Source: Takakia lepidozioides
Taxonomy: Eukaryota > Streptophyta > Takakiopsida > Takakiales > Takakiaceae
Length of the DNA: 64,000 nucleotides
NCBI GenBank assembly: GCA_030704615.1
Contig: CM060731.1
Span: 7,252,001 to 7,316,000 of the forward strand
Direction: 5' to 3'
Positions 49,689 through 61,490 of this stretch are shown here, in pieces. Both the position numbers and the translations under genes were made by a program. Numbering within the stretch: position 1 is the first letter of the stretch; each line of letters opens with the position of its first letter. The notes beneath the pieces were generated by a model, which saw only the letters and a list, made by a program, of their open reading frames with translations, did no database searches and was not told the DNA's origin.

Positions 49689-50700
49689 ATGAGTTCTTGG
49701 GGTACAACAAGCAAAAATGGGAGCAAGGGGGGCTCGGCAATGCGCAACAGCTTAGCGCTCACAGCCAAAGGAAGGAAGACTGCTTGGATCATCGAAAACA
49801 ACACCACCTCTAATGGCTCAGGGGATTCAATCTTGGGCAAAGGCCCGTGTCCCTCCGTCAAGGCACATTCTCCTTTCTTGGAGGAGGGGGTGTGGGAAGA
49901 CTCCATCCCACAAGACATCACTGATTAGCCACTGTTGAAGTACTTGGATGCGGAAAAGCTCAAACTGCAGGCGCAGAAACTAACCGAAAGAGGGGATCTT
50001 CTTTACTTCCCGGGGAAGGCTATTGGATGGATTGTAGAGCACTTAGGTGCGGATGGAGGGTTGGCTCAGCATTACTGCCTTTCAATGGGAAGAGGACTTG
50101 GCCTTTTTTTGCTCGCCAGCAGAAGCTGAACCCGCGCTGAGCTTCAACTGTCAATTATCTGCAACAAAGGTGTTCTTATTTCCATGGACACACGACTGGG
50201 GTCACCAACAAGGGGTTTTGTGGAGCCCAAGGGTGATTGTGATCCCTTACCTCCCTGCCACTTACCTAACATCGCTTCCCGAAAATTGGTGCCAGCTTCG
50301 GCACATTTATTGGTTCCCTGAACGTCTTCGAACCAATCCAGCACAACATCAAGAGTGTCGACAACGAAGCGATTCATGTTGATCTCACAAAAGACATTGG
50401 AGTACCAAAGATTGTTGTCCTAATGCCGGAATCTAAATCGATCGGGTCTTCAATCAAGCTCCCTACCTTGGACGATTCCTATATCGTTGTCTCAATCAAG
50501 GAAGAACTCATCTCCACGATCTGTTTCGGGTGCAATGGAGAAGGACACATTCGGGCCAACTGCCTAAAGCTGCACAAGAACAAGCTTTCAGAAGCTTCCA
50601 AGCAACATGCTTTGCCAAATGTCATGACAGACTCTACAATGAAAAGTTCAACGTCAGATGCCATGGTGGGAGACAACCATCAAGCAAACTCATAGCTGTT
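49689..50700 (+). pseudogene. LINE ORF1-like / zinc-knuckle protein relic
   Basis: From ATG 49689 a frame of 79 codons ends in TAG (49926) and continues in the same frame (LLKYLDAEKLKLQAQ..., to 50127). After frame changes, a frame at 50423-50695 ends with CFGCNGEGHIRANC, a CX2CX4HX4C zinc knuckle with all ligands present. An N-terminal nucleic-acid-binding region followed by one zinc knuckle resembles ORF1 of plant LINEs (DUF4283 type), although the N-terminal match is weak. Confidence 0.5.
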
Positions 50701-52162
50701 ACACAGAGGCCGGACTGCCAAAAAAAAGAAGCGTGAAGGGGTAAAGACGCCATGGATCCATCCCAACCGTCCATATGACCTAGCTCCATTGAGAATCTCG
50801 GAAGCTTGGGCTTCCTTCCCATTCTCCGATGAAGACCTGAATCTCTTGGAGAGCAACAGCCTGGCCACTGAATTTCTGGAGCTGCACTCACGAGTTCTCA
50901 AGGAGGCCTCTAACAAGATGGGCTCCTGGGACTGCCTATGCCAGAGATAGGGCAACAGTATGTGTAACCCCCCTCGTTTATAGATTCTTTGACGGCTACA
51001 CAAACTTTTTTGTCCCTAACAATGGCGTGGGCTTCCGCTCTGCTTGGGTAACTGAAGCCTTGGCCGTAGAAATGATTGCTGGACCAGCAACGGAATTCGC
51101 TCTCCACCTGACCAACCAAGTGCTCAGGGAGTTCCCCCCCCTCTCATATCCAACTCTCAAACTCACATGCAACACATAGGCATTATGGTTGAGAATAATG
51201 CTGCTATGGTGAATCTGGCAGTCATCCACGTGCTACCGATTTTCAAATTTGAAGACCTAGCTGCCTCTGACGACCCTAACTTTGGATTATGGGCGGACAA
51301 GTTTGGCCTTTCTTGTAGAGTTACTGATGGGCTCGCAGCTCTCTCATCATGGAAGAAGGGCTAAAAATGGTGATGGAACTCTCGAGCCTGTAGGAGCATA
51401 AAGCAAAGGCAAGTGTGAACCCTATCATCACTATGGAGCAAGAGCAGGTGGCAACGAGATGGTGCTCTATAATCAAGACCATGTGCTTCTCTCTTCCAAT
51501 GAGGCCCACAAAATCACAGAGATGGTCCAGCCAGAGGAGACTGTGGACTCACCACCACCGGTAAGCATGTCTTTTCATGCTTACTATCCCCTCTTTTTCT
51601 TGGTTCTTGATGCTTCCAACATCTCTCGTGGTTGGTCATTAGTTCTTGACCTCCACTCTTGGGAGCACAGAATCCTGGCTGGCTGGCTGGAAAGCTCATT
51701 TTCCATTTTCTCTAAGAAGGCTGCTTGTTTTCTGTCATCTGCCCTTGCTTGGGAACTTCCTCTGGAGGGCCTGTCTATGCTGACTGATAGCAAAAATTAA
51801 TTATTAGAACTAGACTTTTCGAATAAAAGAAAAGTCTAGGCAGATTTTTGCTTGGAAGTTACCTTCGATCCTCCCTCCGCCTGTTGGTTTTAAGTGGATT
51901 CACTCGCAACGACGCAATGGCGCGAGCGTACGCTCACGCCAGCTGACGTGGCGTGAGCCTGATCCCACGCTGACGTGGCGTGAGCGTCATGTCAGCATGC
52001 TGATGTGGCAGCAAATGATGACGTGGCACTGTCCGTCATCTGCCACGTCAGCATTAACATGCGCCGCCTATAACCGAGCTATATCATTGCACCGCCGACG
52101 AATTGATGTGAATTACACATTTCAAATCATGGTCGTCCACATACCACATTGCATAGTTGATG
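50701..52162 (+). other. Continuation with broken frames, then inverted-repeat-rich spacer
   Basis: Several plus-strand fragments (around 50740-50930, 50990-51170 and 51550-51800) look coding-like but are broken and unrecognised. They may belong to the same LINE. A perfect 11-bp stem CTAGACTTTTC lies at 51810-51839. From 51900 to 52070 there are repeated CTGACGTGGCGTGAGC words and a 13-bp near-perfect stem, GCTGATGTGGCAG. Confidence 0.35.
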
Positions 52163-53112
52163 CTACCCATGTGTTGTATCCCGCTGCAATAGAGTATCGA
52201 CCTCGTTGAAACTCATAGTGGCTTGGTGAATGAAGTTGTCACGTTTGGGATCGCAAACCATCCTCTTCAAAAATATGAAATACAAATGTTTGCAGGGTAT
52301 GAATTTACCTCTCTTGCCCAAACTGGTTGATAGCATATTCACAAAATCAGGACATGTGCAATTGGGGTAATTGGAAACCGTGATGTCGTAGGTCCTGTCA
52401 TGAACAGCAGATGTGGAAGTGATGATTGTGAATACCCGACCATATCCTGGATTGGGTACTTCCGTGGTGCTTCCAACACGAGCTTGGAGCATTCTTGTGG
52501 ACTCCACTTTGCCAAAGTGTTCAGCGGTTGGAGGGAAACGCCGAACGAGCTTTCCATCTCGTTTGGTTGGCCACAAGTCAGGATTTGTCGGGCGGACCCG
52601 GGAGGACGCAAAAGTAGTAGCACATGCATGGAGTTGGAGTTGTCTCGCAAGGGAAAACACTACAACAGATTGCGGCTTTTATGACTCCCATGGGTGCGCA
52701 GTCATGACAGATTTGTGGCAGAAATGCCATTTGCAGTCGTAAAATGCTTTTGAAGTCATAATGCAGGTCTGGAGAAGGCGTATATGCGACTGCATGGCTT
52801 CGGACTCTGTGCAACACAGGTCAAACATGTTTGACCACGAATATTGGCATGGCAGATATGACTACCAGTCACGGTCATGGCTACACTAGAATGACGTGTG
52901 CATATTGCAAGACAGACATATGACTTCATGACTCTCACTCTAATGCATTATGCCAGATCATCACATAGATGAATCACTACATGACTACACGTGTCGACAC
53001 ATGCTTTTCTGGTTATATATATAATATATGAGTATTTATATCTTAAAAAAACGGAGACTCTTACCACTAGAATGAATTAAAAAAACCCAAAAAAACAAAG
53101 ATTTAAAAAAAA

Positions 53113-53320
53113 TCACATCAGCTGGTAAGTGCACAGTGTGTCGCCCTTGTGGTTTGGGGTTCAAACCCGCTGCCCTTATCCCGTGTGTGGGATTGTTCGA
53201 GACGGTATGTCTTGACGTTGATCGTCCTGTAGGTCTTATGGCCCATAAATGAAGGCGGGTGAATTTTCCCCCTCCTCAAGGGCTTGTGGTTTCCTTTAAG
53301 AAAAAAAAAAAAAAAAAAAA
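53113..53320 (+). mobile_element. SINE-like retroposon with poly-A tail (family B), inside the CACTA element
   Basis: A B-box-like GGTTCAAACCC at 53158 is preceded by an A-box-like GGTAAGTGCACAGTG about 35 nt earlier. It is followed by about 140 nt and an A-run of about 20 at 53299. The body differs from family A. Target duplications are unclear because both flanks are A-rich. Confidence 0.5.
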
Positions 53321-53570
53321 TGAAAAAGGGGCTTTTAGGGTTTACAAAAAGGTTAAAAAACTTAAAAAGTTGCCCATCACAGTAGCGTGAACAGACTTAG
53401 AGCGAGCGGGAGGGAGAGAGAGAGAGGGTTGGCACTTAGAGCGAGCGAGCGGGAGAGAGGGCAAACATGCATGGGAAGCCCGCAGTTGGATCAACCTTCG
53501 CATCTGGAGCAAGCAACCCTAGAAACGCTAGGGTATGTGTGCGAGGAGGTTTCGGCTGGGAGCCCGCCGT

Positions 53571-54300
53571 TCTTGGGAGAGTCAGCTTCGTCTTAGCAGG
53601 CCGTGTTTCAATCTCTACCCGCTCGGCCCTGATTTTACAGCACGAAGCAGAGCTGGCATGAGTTTCTAAAAGAACCTTCACGATGGTGGGACAACCGCAA
53701 TCGCAAGGTGTGGTTTTTTCTTAATGTACGATGTGAAGAAGTTTGTCCATCCTGCAAATGTGGGTTGGCTCTCCTGTTAGTACCATGATTTGGTATTCTT
53801 CCTGATGTTTACAAGGTTCTTGGGAGAGTTAGCTTGGTCTTAGTAGGCCATGTTTCAATCTCTGCCCACTCAGCTGCACCGTGGTGGTTCTCACTGACCA
53901 ATCCGACATTACCTAACTACAGACACAAGCAGCACACACGAGAGGTCATCTTGGGTTCATGTTCAGTCAAATCCTCCATGGGTCATGACACAAGGTCGAG
54001 GACAATGTGGTGAGGGCACCTTCTTCTTCGACCTATTTCAGCCTATTTTGCCCTCTCATCAGACTCGGCCCTGAATTTGAATCATGGAGCAGAGCTGGCA
54101 TGAGTTTTTTTAAGATCCTTCACGAGGGTGCGACCGCAATCGCAAGGTGTGGTTTTTTTTTAATGTACGATGTGCAGAATTTTGTCCATCCTGCAAATGT
54201 GGGTTGTTGGCTCCTGTTAGTACCATGATTTGATATTCTTCCTGATGTTTACAAGGTTCTTGGGAGAGTCAGCTTGGTCTTAGCAGACCGTGTTTCAGAT
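53571..54300 (+). repeat. Duplicated blocks inside the CACTA element
   Basis: A block of about 240 bp (GAGAGTCAGCTT...GCCGTGTTTCA, CAGAGCTGGCATGAGTTT, CGCAATCGCAAGGTGTGG, TTTGTCCATCCTGCAAATG, and GATGTTTACAAGGTTCTTGG) starts at 53571, recurs from 53814 with an inserted segment (about 53875-54057), and begins a third time at 54257. Confidence 0.75.
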
Positions 54301-56222
54301 GCTAGTAGGAAGGCAAGGATGTATGCATAGATAGCTGAAGGATTTTGTGCAGAGGCATAGATAGCTGAAGGAGCAGGGATAGAGTGTGGGCCCAAATTCG
54401 TCCAAGAGGGCCGGATTTCAAGCTCCATTATTTCAGTGTCATCCATTCAGCCAGGGATTTCCTGGTGACATTGCCAAGGCTTTACTCGCAACACGATGCT
54501 TGTAAAGCTTCCTTAGCTTGAATGCTGATTATGCTTGAATTATTAGGTTTGTAAAGCCAGTTTTGAAATTTTCATGGTAATCAGCTCTCTTGAAAATCTG
54601 TAGGTTGCAAGCCATTTACAGCGGGCCGTGGGTGGACTGGAAGACAGCCATTGAAAGTCCTGGTGCAAGTTAATACCAGTGGAGAGCAGAATAAGCTTCA
54701 TATGCCCTTTTGGTGCTAGTTATCTTCATGTATGGTACTGTTGAACACCAACAATCTTTTGGTGAGATTCTGTCTTGGTGCACATGTCTGATAAAGAAAG
54801 ACGGTAATGTTTGTTCTGAAACCTGAAGGCGTGAAATGATTCAACACAACAAGAGCATTACGCGTGTCACAGTACAAGCTGTAAGAAAGCAAGAGATACA
54901 TAGTTATACAGTCAAACAGACAACTATCAGTTTCTGTGGAATCTCTTGCCAATGGCAGGATGGGTTGGGAATAGCCAAGTCAGGAGGTGAATGCCTGTCA
55001 AATTACCACATGTCCTTTTGAACACTGCCCCTGCCCTGGTGGACATGTACGCCAATTGTGGGTGCATTGAGGATGCAAAGGGAGTGTTCAACACTGTGGC
55101 TGAACGAGATGTGGTGTTGTGGAGTGCGATGCTTGCTGGGTATGCACAGCTGGGGTGCGGGATGGAGGCTCCAACCTTTGAGAAAATGAGGGGGAAGGGG
55201 TGAAGGCCGCCGACATAACGTTTGTGTGCGTTTGCAGTGCGTCTGCAGCCCTGGAAAAGGGCAAAGAGATCCCTGGTGACATCATCAAATCTGCAATTGT
55301 ACCAGATGTCATCCTGAACATGGCTCTGGTGGCCATGTATGCTAAATGTGGGAGCATTGAGGATGCCAAGGGAGTGTTCAACACTATGGCTGAACTAGAT
55401 GTGGTGTCGTGGAATGCGATGCTTGAAGGGTGTGCAGAGCAGGAGCGCGGGATGGGGCTTTGGACACCTGAAAGCAAATGATGGAGAAAAGGATGAAGGT
55501 ACCTTCTTCAACATATTTCATCCTGTTTTCCCTGCTAGTGTTTGCTTTGACAATTCTAGGCTGTCATTGTCAGCTGCTAGCAGCAAGGCGAGGATGTATG
55601 CATGATTTGTGCAGAGGCATGGATAGCTGAAGGAGCAGGGATTTTGTGTGGGTCCAGATTCATCCAAGAAGGCCAGATTTCAAGCACAAGATTACCTGTG
55701 ATTCCCTGTGGATCAATAGCTACAAGAAACCTGCATGGGTAGATGGTCAACTGGGAGCAGCGGCACAAGTGATAAAATCAGGCACTGCTAATGAAGGCAT
55801 CTTCTTCAACACATTTCACCCTGTTTTTCCCTCTTATCAGAATCGGCCCTAAATTTACATGTTCAATTCTGCAAGTTAGCTGGTTGAGTGAATCTAGTTT
55901 GGAGTGACTTTGACATGATACTGCCAATGTGACAACAGGAAAGTGTCAAAAAATAGGTAACAGAGATGAGGAGAAGCTGTGGAATGAATACTTATCTGAG
56001 CCCAGTCACTGATGGGTCAACCGGGGCAGAAAGGTGAATGCCTGCTACATTTCAGAGAGTAGCAGACGCAATTCAGCATAGGAACTAGTGTGCTACGCTG
56101 AGTTGGGTGTTTCCTAGAACAAATGTAGGCTGTCATTGTCAGCTGCTAGCAGCAAGGCAAGGATGAATGCTTGATTTGTGCAGAGGCATGGATAGCTGAA
56201 GGAATAGAGATAGAGTGTGGGT
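54298..56222 (+). repeat. Dispersed duplicated segments inside the CACTA element
   Basis: The segment GGCAAGGATG.ATGC...GTGCAGAGGCAT.GATAGCTGAAGGA occurs at about 54310-54425, 55580-55684 and 56155-56222. A second shared segment (CACCTTCTTC..C...TTTCA.CCT.TTTT.CCCT) occurs near 54020, 55500 and 55797. They flank the captured gene fragments. Confidence 0.7.
55019..55481 (+). pseudogene. Captured pentatricopeptide-repeat (PPR) gene fragment
   Basis: Two frames meeting near 55200 encode successive plant-type PPR units: ALVDMYANCGCIEDAKGVF and ERDVVLWSAMLAGYAQLG, then VAMYAKCGSIEDAKGVF and ELDVVSWNAMLEGCAE. The MYAKCG-I-DA--VF and D-VSWNAM signatures are those of P-L-S class organellar RNA-editing PPR proteins. 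A frameshift near 55200, no start and no C-terminal domain show it is a fragment carried by the surrounding CACTA element. Confidence 0.85.
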
Positions 56223-56646
56223 GACGCAGGGTGCTGGGCAATGGGCAAGATGTCTTTGTATAAACGTGAGTGACCTTCCTATCATCCTGGGTTTCATTTT
56301 TAGTGCATGTTTCTTTGTGAAGTATCTGACGACTTCGCCAATACACACCAACCTTTTTGCTTTGGTTTGTTTAGGACATGGGATAGAAGTTACCATAAAC
56401 AACACTGGCATTGGTTTTTCATATATGGTATTAGATAATTCTCTTAATTGTTTCCGCCTTGGCAGGTTGCTCAGTGACCTTCCCTGGACGCTTTGGAGTA
56501 TAGCGAGTGAGTGTCTCACAATGCAATATTGGTTGGTGCATCTTATGCAAGAACTTGGAAAACAAACAAATGTCCTTGCTGTAGTAATTCTTAAAGCCAT
56601 GCAAGCCGTTTTTGATGGGTTGCAGATTGATGGAATACATGAGTAG
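56215..56646 (+). other. Unidentified 143-codon frame inside the CACTA element
   Basis: An open frame with mixed hydrophobic sequence (SDLPIILGFIFSACFFVKYL and later ALVCLGHGIEVTIN) and a normal-looking codon distribution. I recognise no family. It could be another captured host fragment. Confidence 0.25.
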
Positions 56647-59600
56647 TTAGAAGATTTTGGGTGAACACTTTTCAAAGTGTTATAGTTAGACAAAATAATT
56701 CACATGAGAACATGCGACTATTTAATGTATTTTTAGATCGCAACAAAAATGATAATGATAAATAGATTGGTAAATAGAGATGGTATGCAATCTCTTGGTT
56801 TTGCTCAGCTTGTTGCAGTTATGTCTTGCTGCCTTGTTCTCTTTGTATTATATATTATATTTCATTGTTGTAATAGACATGTACATGACTGCTATCATAG
56901 TCATAATAATGACTACATCTATTTTCACTCTCCAATAGTACTACACCACGTGGCAGAAATACAAATATGTAAAAAAATAGCAATACACCCCAAAAAAACA
57001 CCCATCATGACACATGTCAATCTGCTGATGGACCACGTGTAAAAACTGCAACGCGCCACGTGTTGCAACCGGATTAGCACACCTGTACTCATAGTTCGCA
57101 GTCATGGAGAGCTAAACACTCTGCCACGTGTCATTTCCTGCATCGAGCACGTGCCACTCTTGCACAGCCGCTGACATGGACTACACTGTCCGTTCAGTCA
57201 TTCAGTAAAGCCAGCGTGTATGACTACCCCCACAGCTGCTCTGGCGCCACGTGACAGCCAGCCTAGAGAGTCATATCTGCCATGTCACAACTGACTAGGT
57301 CTTTACGTCTGCAGAGTCAGAAAGTCGTAAATGGCTTCCATGACTGCATTTGCAGTCATAACACAGAGACGTAAAAGCCGCAATTTGTTGTAGTGAAAGC
57401 CTGCCTCCTCCAGTATTTCAATCTCCTGAAATCTGAGATGTGTTCCCACCTTCACGGGCCAAACGGTTGGAGGAGATGGCTTCATCACTACGGAAGGATG
57501 GACAGTTCCATGCACACATCTGGCACAATCATCCGCGCAGAACCAGAACTTGTGGTTCTTGGCTTCTGGTTGACCGTATGGACACATCAAACCCGTGAAA
57601 GTCGAAGCAGGAGTTCGGGCACCACCTCTGGATATAGATGAAGTGCACTTCTCGAAATTAGTTGCCCTGATCGCTGTACATTTCACACGAGACCCTACAC
57701 TTGTACGTTCTATGTGCCAAACGTGGTCGGGGCATGCAGACTCAAGCACATCAAGGGGGTTGTTTCTCTCCTGCACCATTTCAGTGGCACTGTTTGATGC
57801 TGGAGCTTGCCGTCGTGTTGGAGGTTCCTCCACAATGGAGGTTCCGGACATGGAGCTGTCATGCAGGGGAACACAAGGCTTCGAGAAGTTATCACGGTCA
57901 GCCTTGTGCGAATCGGAATCCGAACCAGGTGGAGTGTTCAATTTCCTCTTACAGGAGCCGAATCTCTCATCCCCTTCAAGATGTGGAACTCTAGAAACAA
58001 GTGGCGTTCCCTGGGCATACATGCTCACCGCCCGTGCTATCTTGATTGGATCCCCAAATCTGTTTGCAGCACGCAACATCAACTCCCATTTGTCCGGACC
58101 CTTGCCACCAACCCCACCTCGCAAGAAATCACGGTATCGGGTTTGTTGTTGCAAGGCACATATCAAATCATCTGTTGTTGCCACATACAAATCCCGACCT
58201 CGTTTCCCAGACTGCTGCAACTATGCGTTGTGCACAGTTTCTGCCAAATTGTAAGATGGCATGTCCGCCATTTCCTCAATGGACATGTTCTGCAAAGTGG
58301 AGAACCACACTTCAAAACAGTGAACAGAAAACAACATAAAGAAAGCGATGACACAATAAAATGGAAAGTAAATGTATGAATAAAGCAAGAAATATAAGCC
58401 TCGTACCACTGGCATGGCTGCCCCCCACTGTCTATACCAGAAGTGCCAAAACGCCAGCCAATCTTCCAATGCTCTCATACTCTCAAGTGATGCAGCTCCA
58501 GAAGAGAACCACCAGGCACGAATTGTCTGGAACAAAGTGTCCGCCTCCTTCATTGTTCTAGCATCTTTGTACTTTTTGCACAATTTACGGTGCTGAGTCT
58601 AGATCTCTGGTTTGTATGTTTTTCCAGAGATTGTGTCCAATGGAATAGACATGTACGCTCTCTTCCTCGCATTGGCACTTTTGGGTCGCCCGATCCGAAG
58701 ACAATACGAACAGCATTGAAATTTGCTTGAGCACTATCCGCCATGAAACCTGCGAAATTTGGAGATGGCAGCCCATGGCAGCCCATGACACGTATCAGGG
58801 AATTCCACATGAGCTTCTGGGATTCCGTATCCTCGGATTGCATGTCAAAAACTGCAATTGTCATAACTCGTTGGTACACTGGATCGTAGACATGACAAGC
58901 CATTGTCGTCCAATCCTTCACTCGTTTCACATGATCAAACATAAGAAAACAGTTATGCAAGTCCCCAATCTTCTGCATCCGCTTCACGAGGCTAACCCCA
59001 CTGCCCTCCCCAACAGTCGACATTTTGAAAAGAAAAACTTTGATGGCACCTTGACCTGCGAATACATTGTCCTGGATGTAATCGTACTTGCTCACTCGTT
59101 TCAACTCCAAAATGTTGTCTATGTAGCCTCTGATACCAGAGCCCATTCTTAATGCATTGATCTGATGCCGAATGTTAGGTGAACTCAAAGTGGAGAAATG
59201 ATCCATGACCAGGTCCAATGCTGCACCGTCAAGTTTAGTCCCCACAGAATCCCCTTCACTCAAAATATGGCTTTCCAAGAAGGACTTGCTTGTGCCAAGA
59301 GCAATTGCAGATGTTGTTGCGGATAGGTTTCTCCCGAACTCCTGTTTAATCAACCTCGATATTGTCTCAACACTCTCCCTGTAATCCCCCTTCGAGACAG
59401 GATGGTTATGGAATCCGAAATGCACACAAGCTCTTGTCATTGTTTTCAAACGGTGGACAACATAGTACATTCTTGCTCCGCAGAGCGCCAAGCAGGATGG
59501 CACAAGTTTGCAGAATTTGCAGACGAAAGTGTTTGCCGGTGGTGGGGCAGTCCCAGGCTGAAATGGATTTTCCGCCTAACCCTCCCATTCGCTTTGATTC

Positions 59601-60406
59601 TGAACCCCAGACTGAAGAAAGTGTCTGCAATTCAAATTATCACACCTAAGGTGTCCATTGCAAACTGTTCTCCTGAAAACAAGCTTGTCATCATTTTGAA
59701 TATTGGATGTTTTTGTTCTGCACCACGGGTGCCCGTCGTGTTTCTTGTCCATTCCATGCATCATGATTGTTACACCTCCAACTCGCGGAGGAGGAGGCAG
59801 CTCGAATAGGATATCGCCATCAAAAGTCTCTGGCAAGAACTTCACAGGCACATGCTTCAAAGATTCCCAATCAATTCCTCGCAACTCACTTTTGAATCCA
59901 GCCATTCCTCCCATCGCCCGTAATTTTGGAATGACACTATAAATCTCTTCTTCATCAGCTTCTCCAACCACAGTAGGAAGGACTGGATTTGGAATTTCAC
60001 TTATGTCATCATCGGACGAATCCGAAAGCTCAACGATTGGAGTGGAGGACGTCTGTTCTTTTTTCACCACCACCTCCCTCTTGTCTTCAACGACCGAAGC
60101 AGCAGTCCCGGGCGTCACATATGACCCAAGGGACTTTCGCCGAGGCTCTCCAAGTACTCTGTATCGACCAAGGCGCACTCTCCATTGGCTGACATGAGCC
60201 GTCTCATCACGGTTTTGGAAAGAGTATTTCAACAACTTCCCTTTCAAATCGTACACCTCTTTCTCCAAAAAGATGGAGCCATTCTGAAGCTGAAAACGGG
60301 TAGCCAAGACATGTTCCAGAACAATTGCAAATCCATTGTCAAGGACTTCCTGGGAGAACGGCAGTGGTTTGTCATCAGAGAAGAACTCCGTCTCAGAGGA
60401 AGCCAT

Positions 60407-60481
60407 CTTCCTTCCTCGCGTATGTCAAGTTATTTTACCACTAGTGTGAAACTAGCTAGGAAATAGCTAGCTTTTACATAT
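60407..60481. other. Junction between MULE pseudogene and methyltransferase retroelement
   Basis: Only 75 bp separate the MULE start codon from the presumed LTR. It contains a CTAGCT-rich imperfect palindrome. No MULE terminal repeat is recognisable, so the retroelement probably truncated the MULE's upstream end. Confidence 0.35.
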
Positions 60482-61490
60482 TGACATTTGGGATTGGCCC
60501 AAGTGTCAATCCAGGGGTCAAGGCAGATTTAGGCCCTGGAGTGGTTATCTTCACGGCAAGCGCGGGAGGCTCATCTTTCTCGAGTTGAGCCTCACCGCGC
60601 CTAACTATGGCGCCGTAGTGTGGATTCCCCATGGCGTGGGGTGCACTTAGCTTGACTTGTATTTGAGTGATGAGGTTATATATGCATGAGTTTATGCTTC
60701 AGATTTGTGAGCTCGTGCTTGTATTCTTCCTCGTTATCACTCGAGAAAGATCAGCTCGAGTCTTTGAGTGCCAGGTTCGAGTTGTTTTGTAGCACTTGTG
60801 TTTTCATGAGAAGCGGTTCAGCCTAGAGTGCAGGGATCCGTGCATGAGCCTATCCAAAGTGGATAGAGTGCAAAGGCGACCAGGTTGCAGGTTTGCAATG
60901 GATAGAGAGGCGGGTAGCCTATGTTGAAGAGCGGCGTTGCATAGCTCAACGCTATGGCAACCAAGTTTGGGCTTCTAGTGTGAAGCGGGGGAGATGCTGG
61001 TCTCGAGTGGGTGAACTGGTGGTCGTCTTCTTCAGCTGCAAGCCAAGTTAAGGAGCTGCAGCAATGTGGAGCTGCGAGGGTGTTAGATGTAAGTCACAGT
61101 TATCGGGAGCTCCAACCTCAAGCTCATAAGGAGGTATGAGTGAAGAGAGATGGCTGATTTCTCTTGTATGCAAGCCAATGCATTTGTGGCTATATTGAGT
61201 TGGGGGTTTCAATCTGAAACTCCAGCGGTATGAGGGCTCTTGTCATGGCAAGAGCAGGGCTGGAATAGGAGCTAAGAGGTGCGGCAAGGCCATGGAATGT
61301 GCACCTAGGGTTTCAGAGCTTGGAAGAAAAGTTCTTGCACCACAAGAGGAGTGTCTTGTGGCTGGAAATGTAAGCCTTAGGGTTTCAGGAGCTTGGCAAG
61401 GGTTGTGGAGTGCTTAGTCTTGTCTTAGAGAGCATCAAGGAGCCAAGGAGCCAAGATAGGGGGCTGATATCTCTTGTGTGAAGAGGTTGC
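60482..61490 (+). mobile_element. Presumed 5' LTR and leader of the methyltransferase retroelement
   Basis: The block starts TGACATTTGGGATTGGCCC and then AAGTGTCA. The first 27 bp form a near-perfect hairpin (one mismatch over the TTGACA/TTTGGG arm). A TATATAT box lies at about 60677. The TG start and TATA position suit an LTR promoter. The 3' LTR is outside the window, so the LTR's right end and primer-binding site could not be fixed. Confidence 0.45.

Larger units (their letters stand above)
52658..57395. mobile_element. CACTA element (4.7 kb) carrying host gene fragments
   Basis: The left end CACTACAACAGATTGCGGCT and the inverted right end CACTACAACAAATTGCGGCT match over about 20 bp with one difference. 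The 3-bp direct duplication AAA flanks them (52655-52657 and 57396-57398), and the insertion precisely interrupts the MULE coding sequence. Subterminal regions carry repeated GCAGTCATAA, ATGACTGC and TATGACT words. No CACTA transposase is seen. The interior holds PPR fragments, a SINE-like unit and segmental duplications, so it is a non-autonomous, gene-capturing element. It is younger than the MULE. Confidence 0.9.
52163..60406 (-). pseudogene. MULE/SWIM transposase, split by a CACTA insertion
   Basis: The minus-strand gene starts at ATG 60406. Its N-terminal part runs to a TAG at 59576 and continues in the same frame (VCKFCKLVPSCLALCGARM) into the MULE-type DDE domain (GYIDNILELKRVSKYDY, FLMFDHVKRVKDWTTM, GFMADSAQANFNAV) to 58550. 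A frameshift leads to 58221-58583, then a stop, then 57399-58220. CACTA element 52658-57395 interrupts it. The C-terminal piece (52654-52163) has a SWIM zinc finger (CTCPDF...CKHLYF). The order (DDE then SWIM) is that of Mutator-like or FAR1-like transposases. Two stops, one frameshift and the insertion make it inactive. A probable intron lies near 58316-58407. Terminal inverted repeats were not identified. Confidence 0.8.

Noticed and set aside
57303-60409. Several plus-strand frames overlapping the MULE and MGL genes (for example 57595-58254 and 25783-26148)
   Set aside because: They are antisense shadows of recognised minus-strand coding sequence and show no domains.
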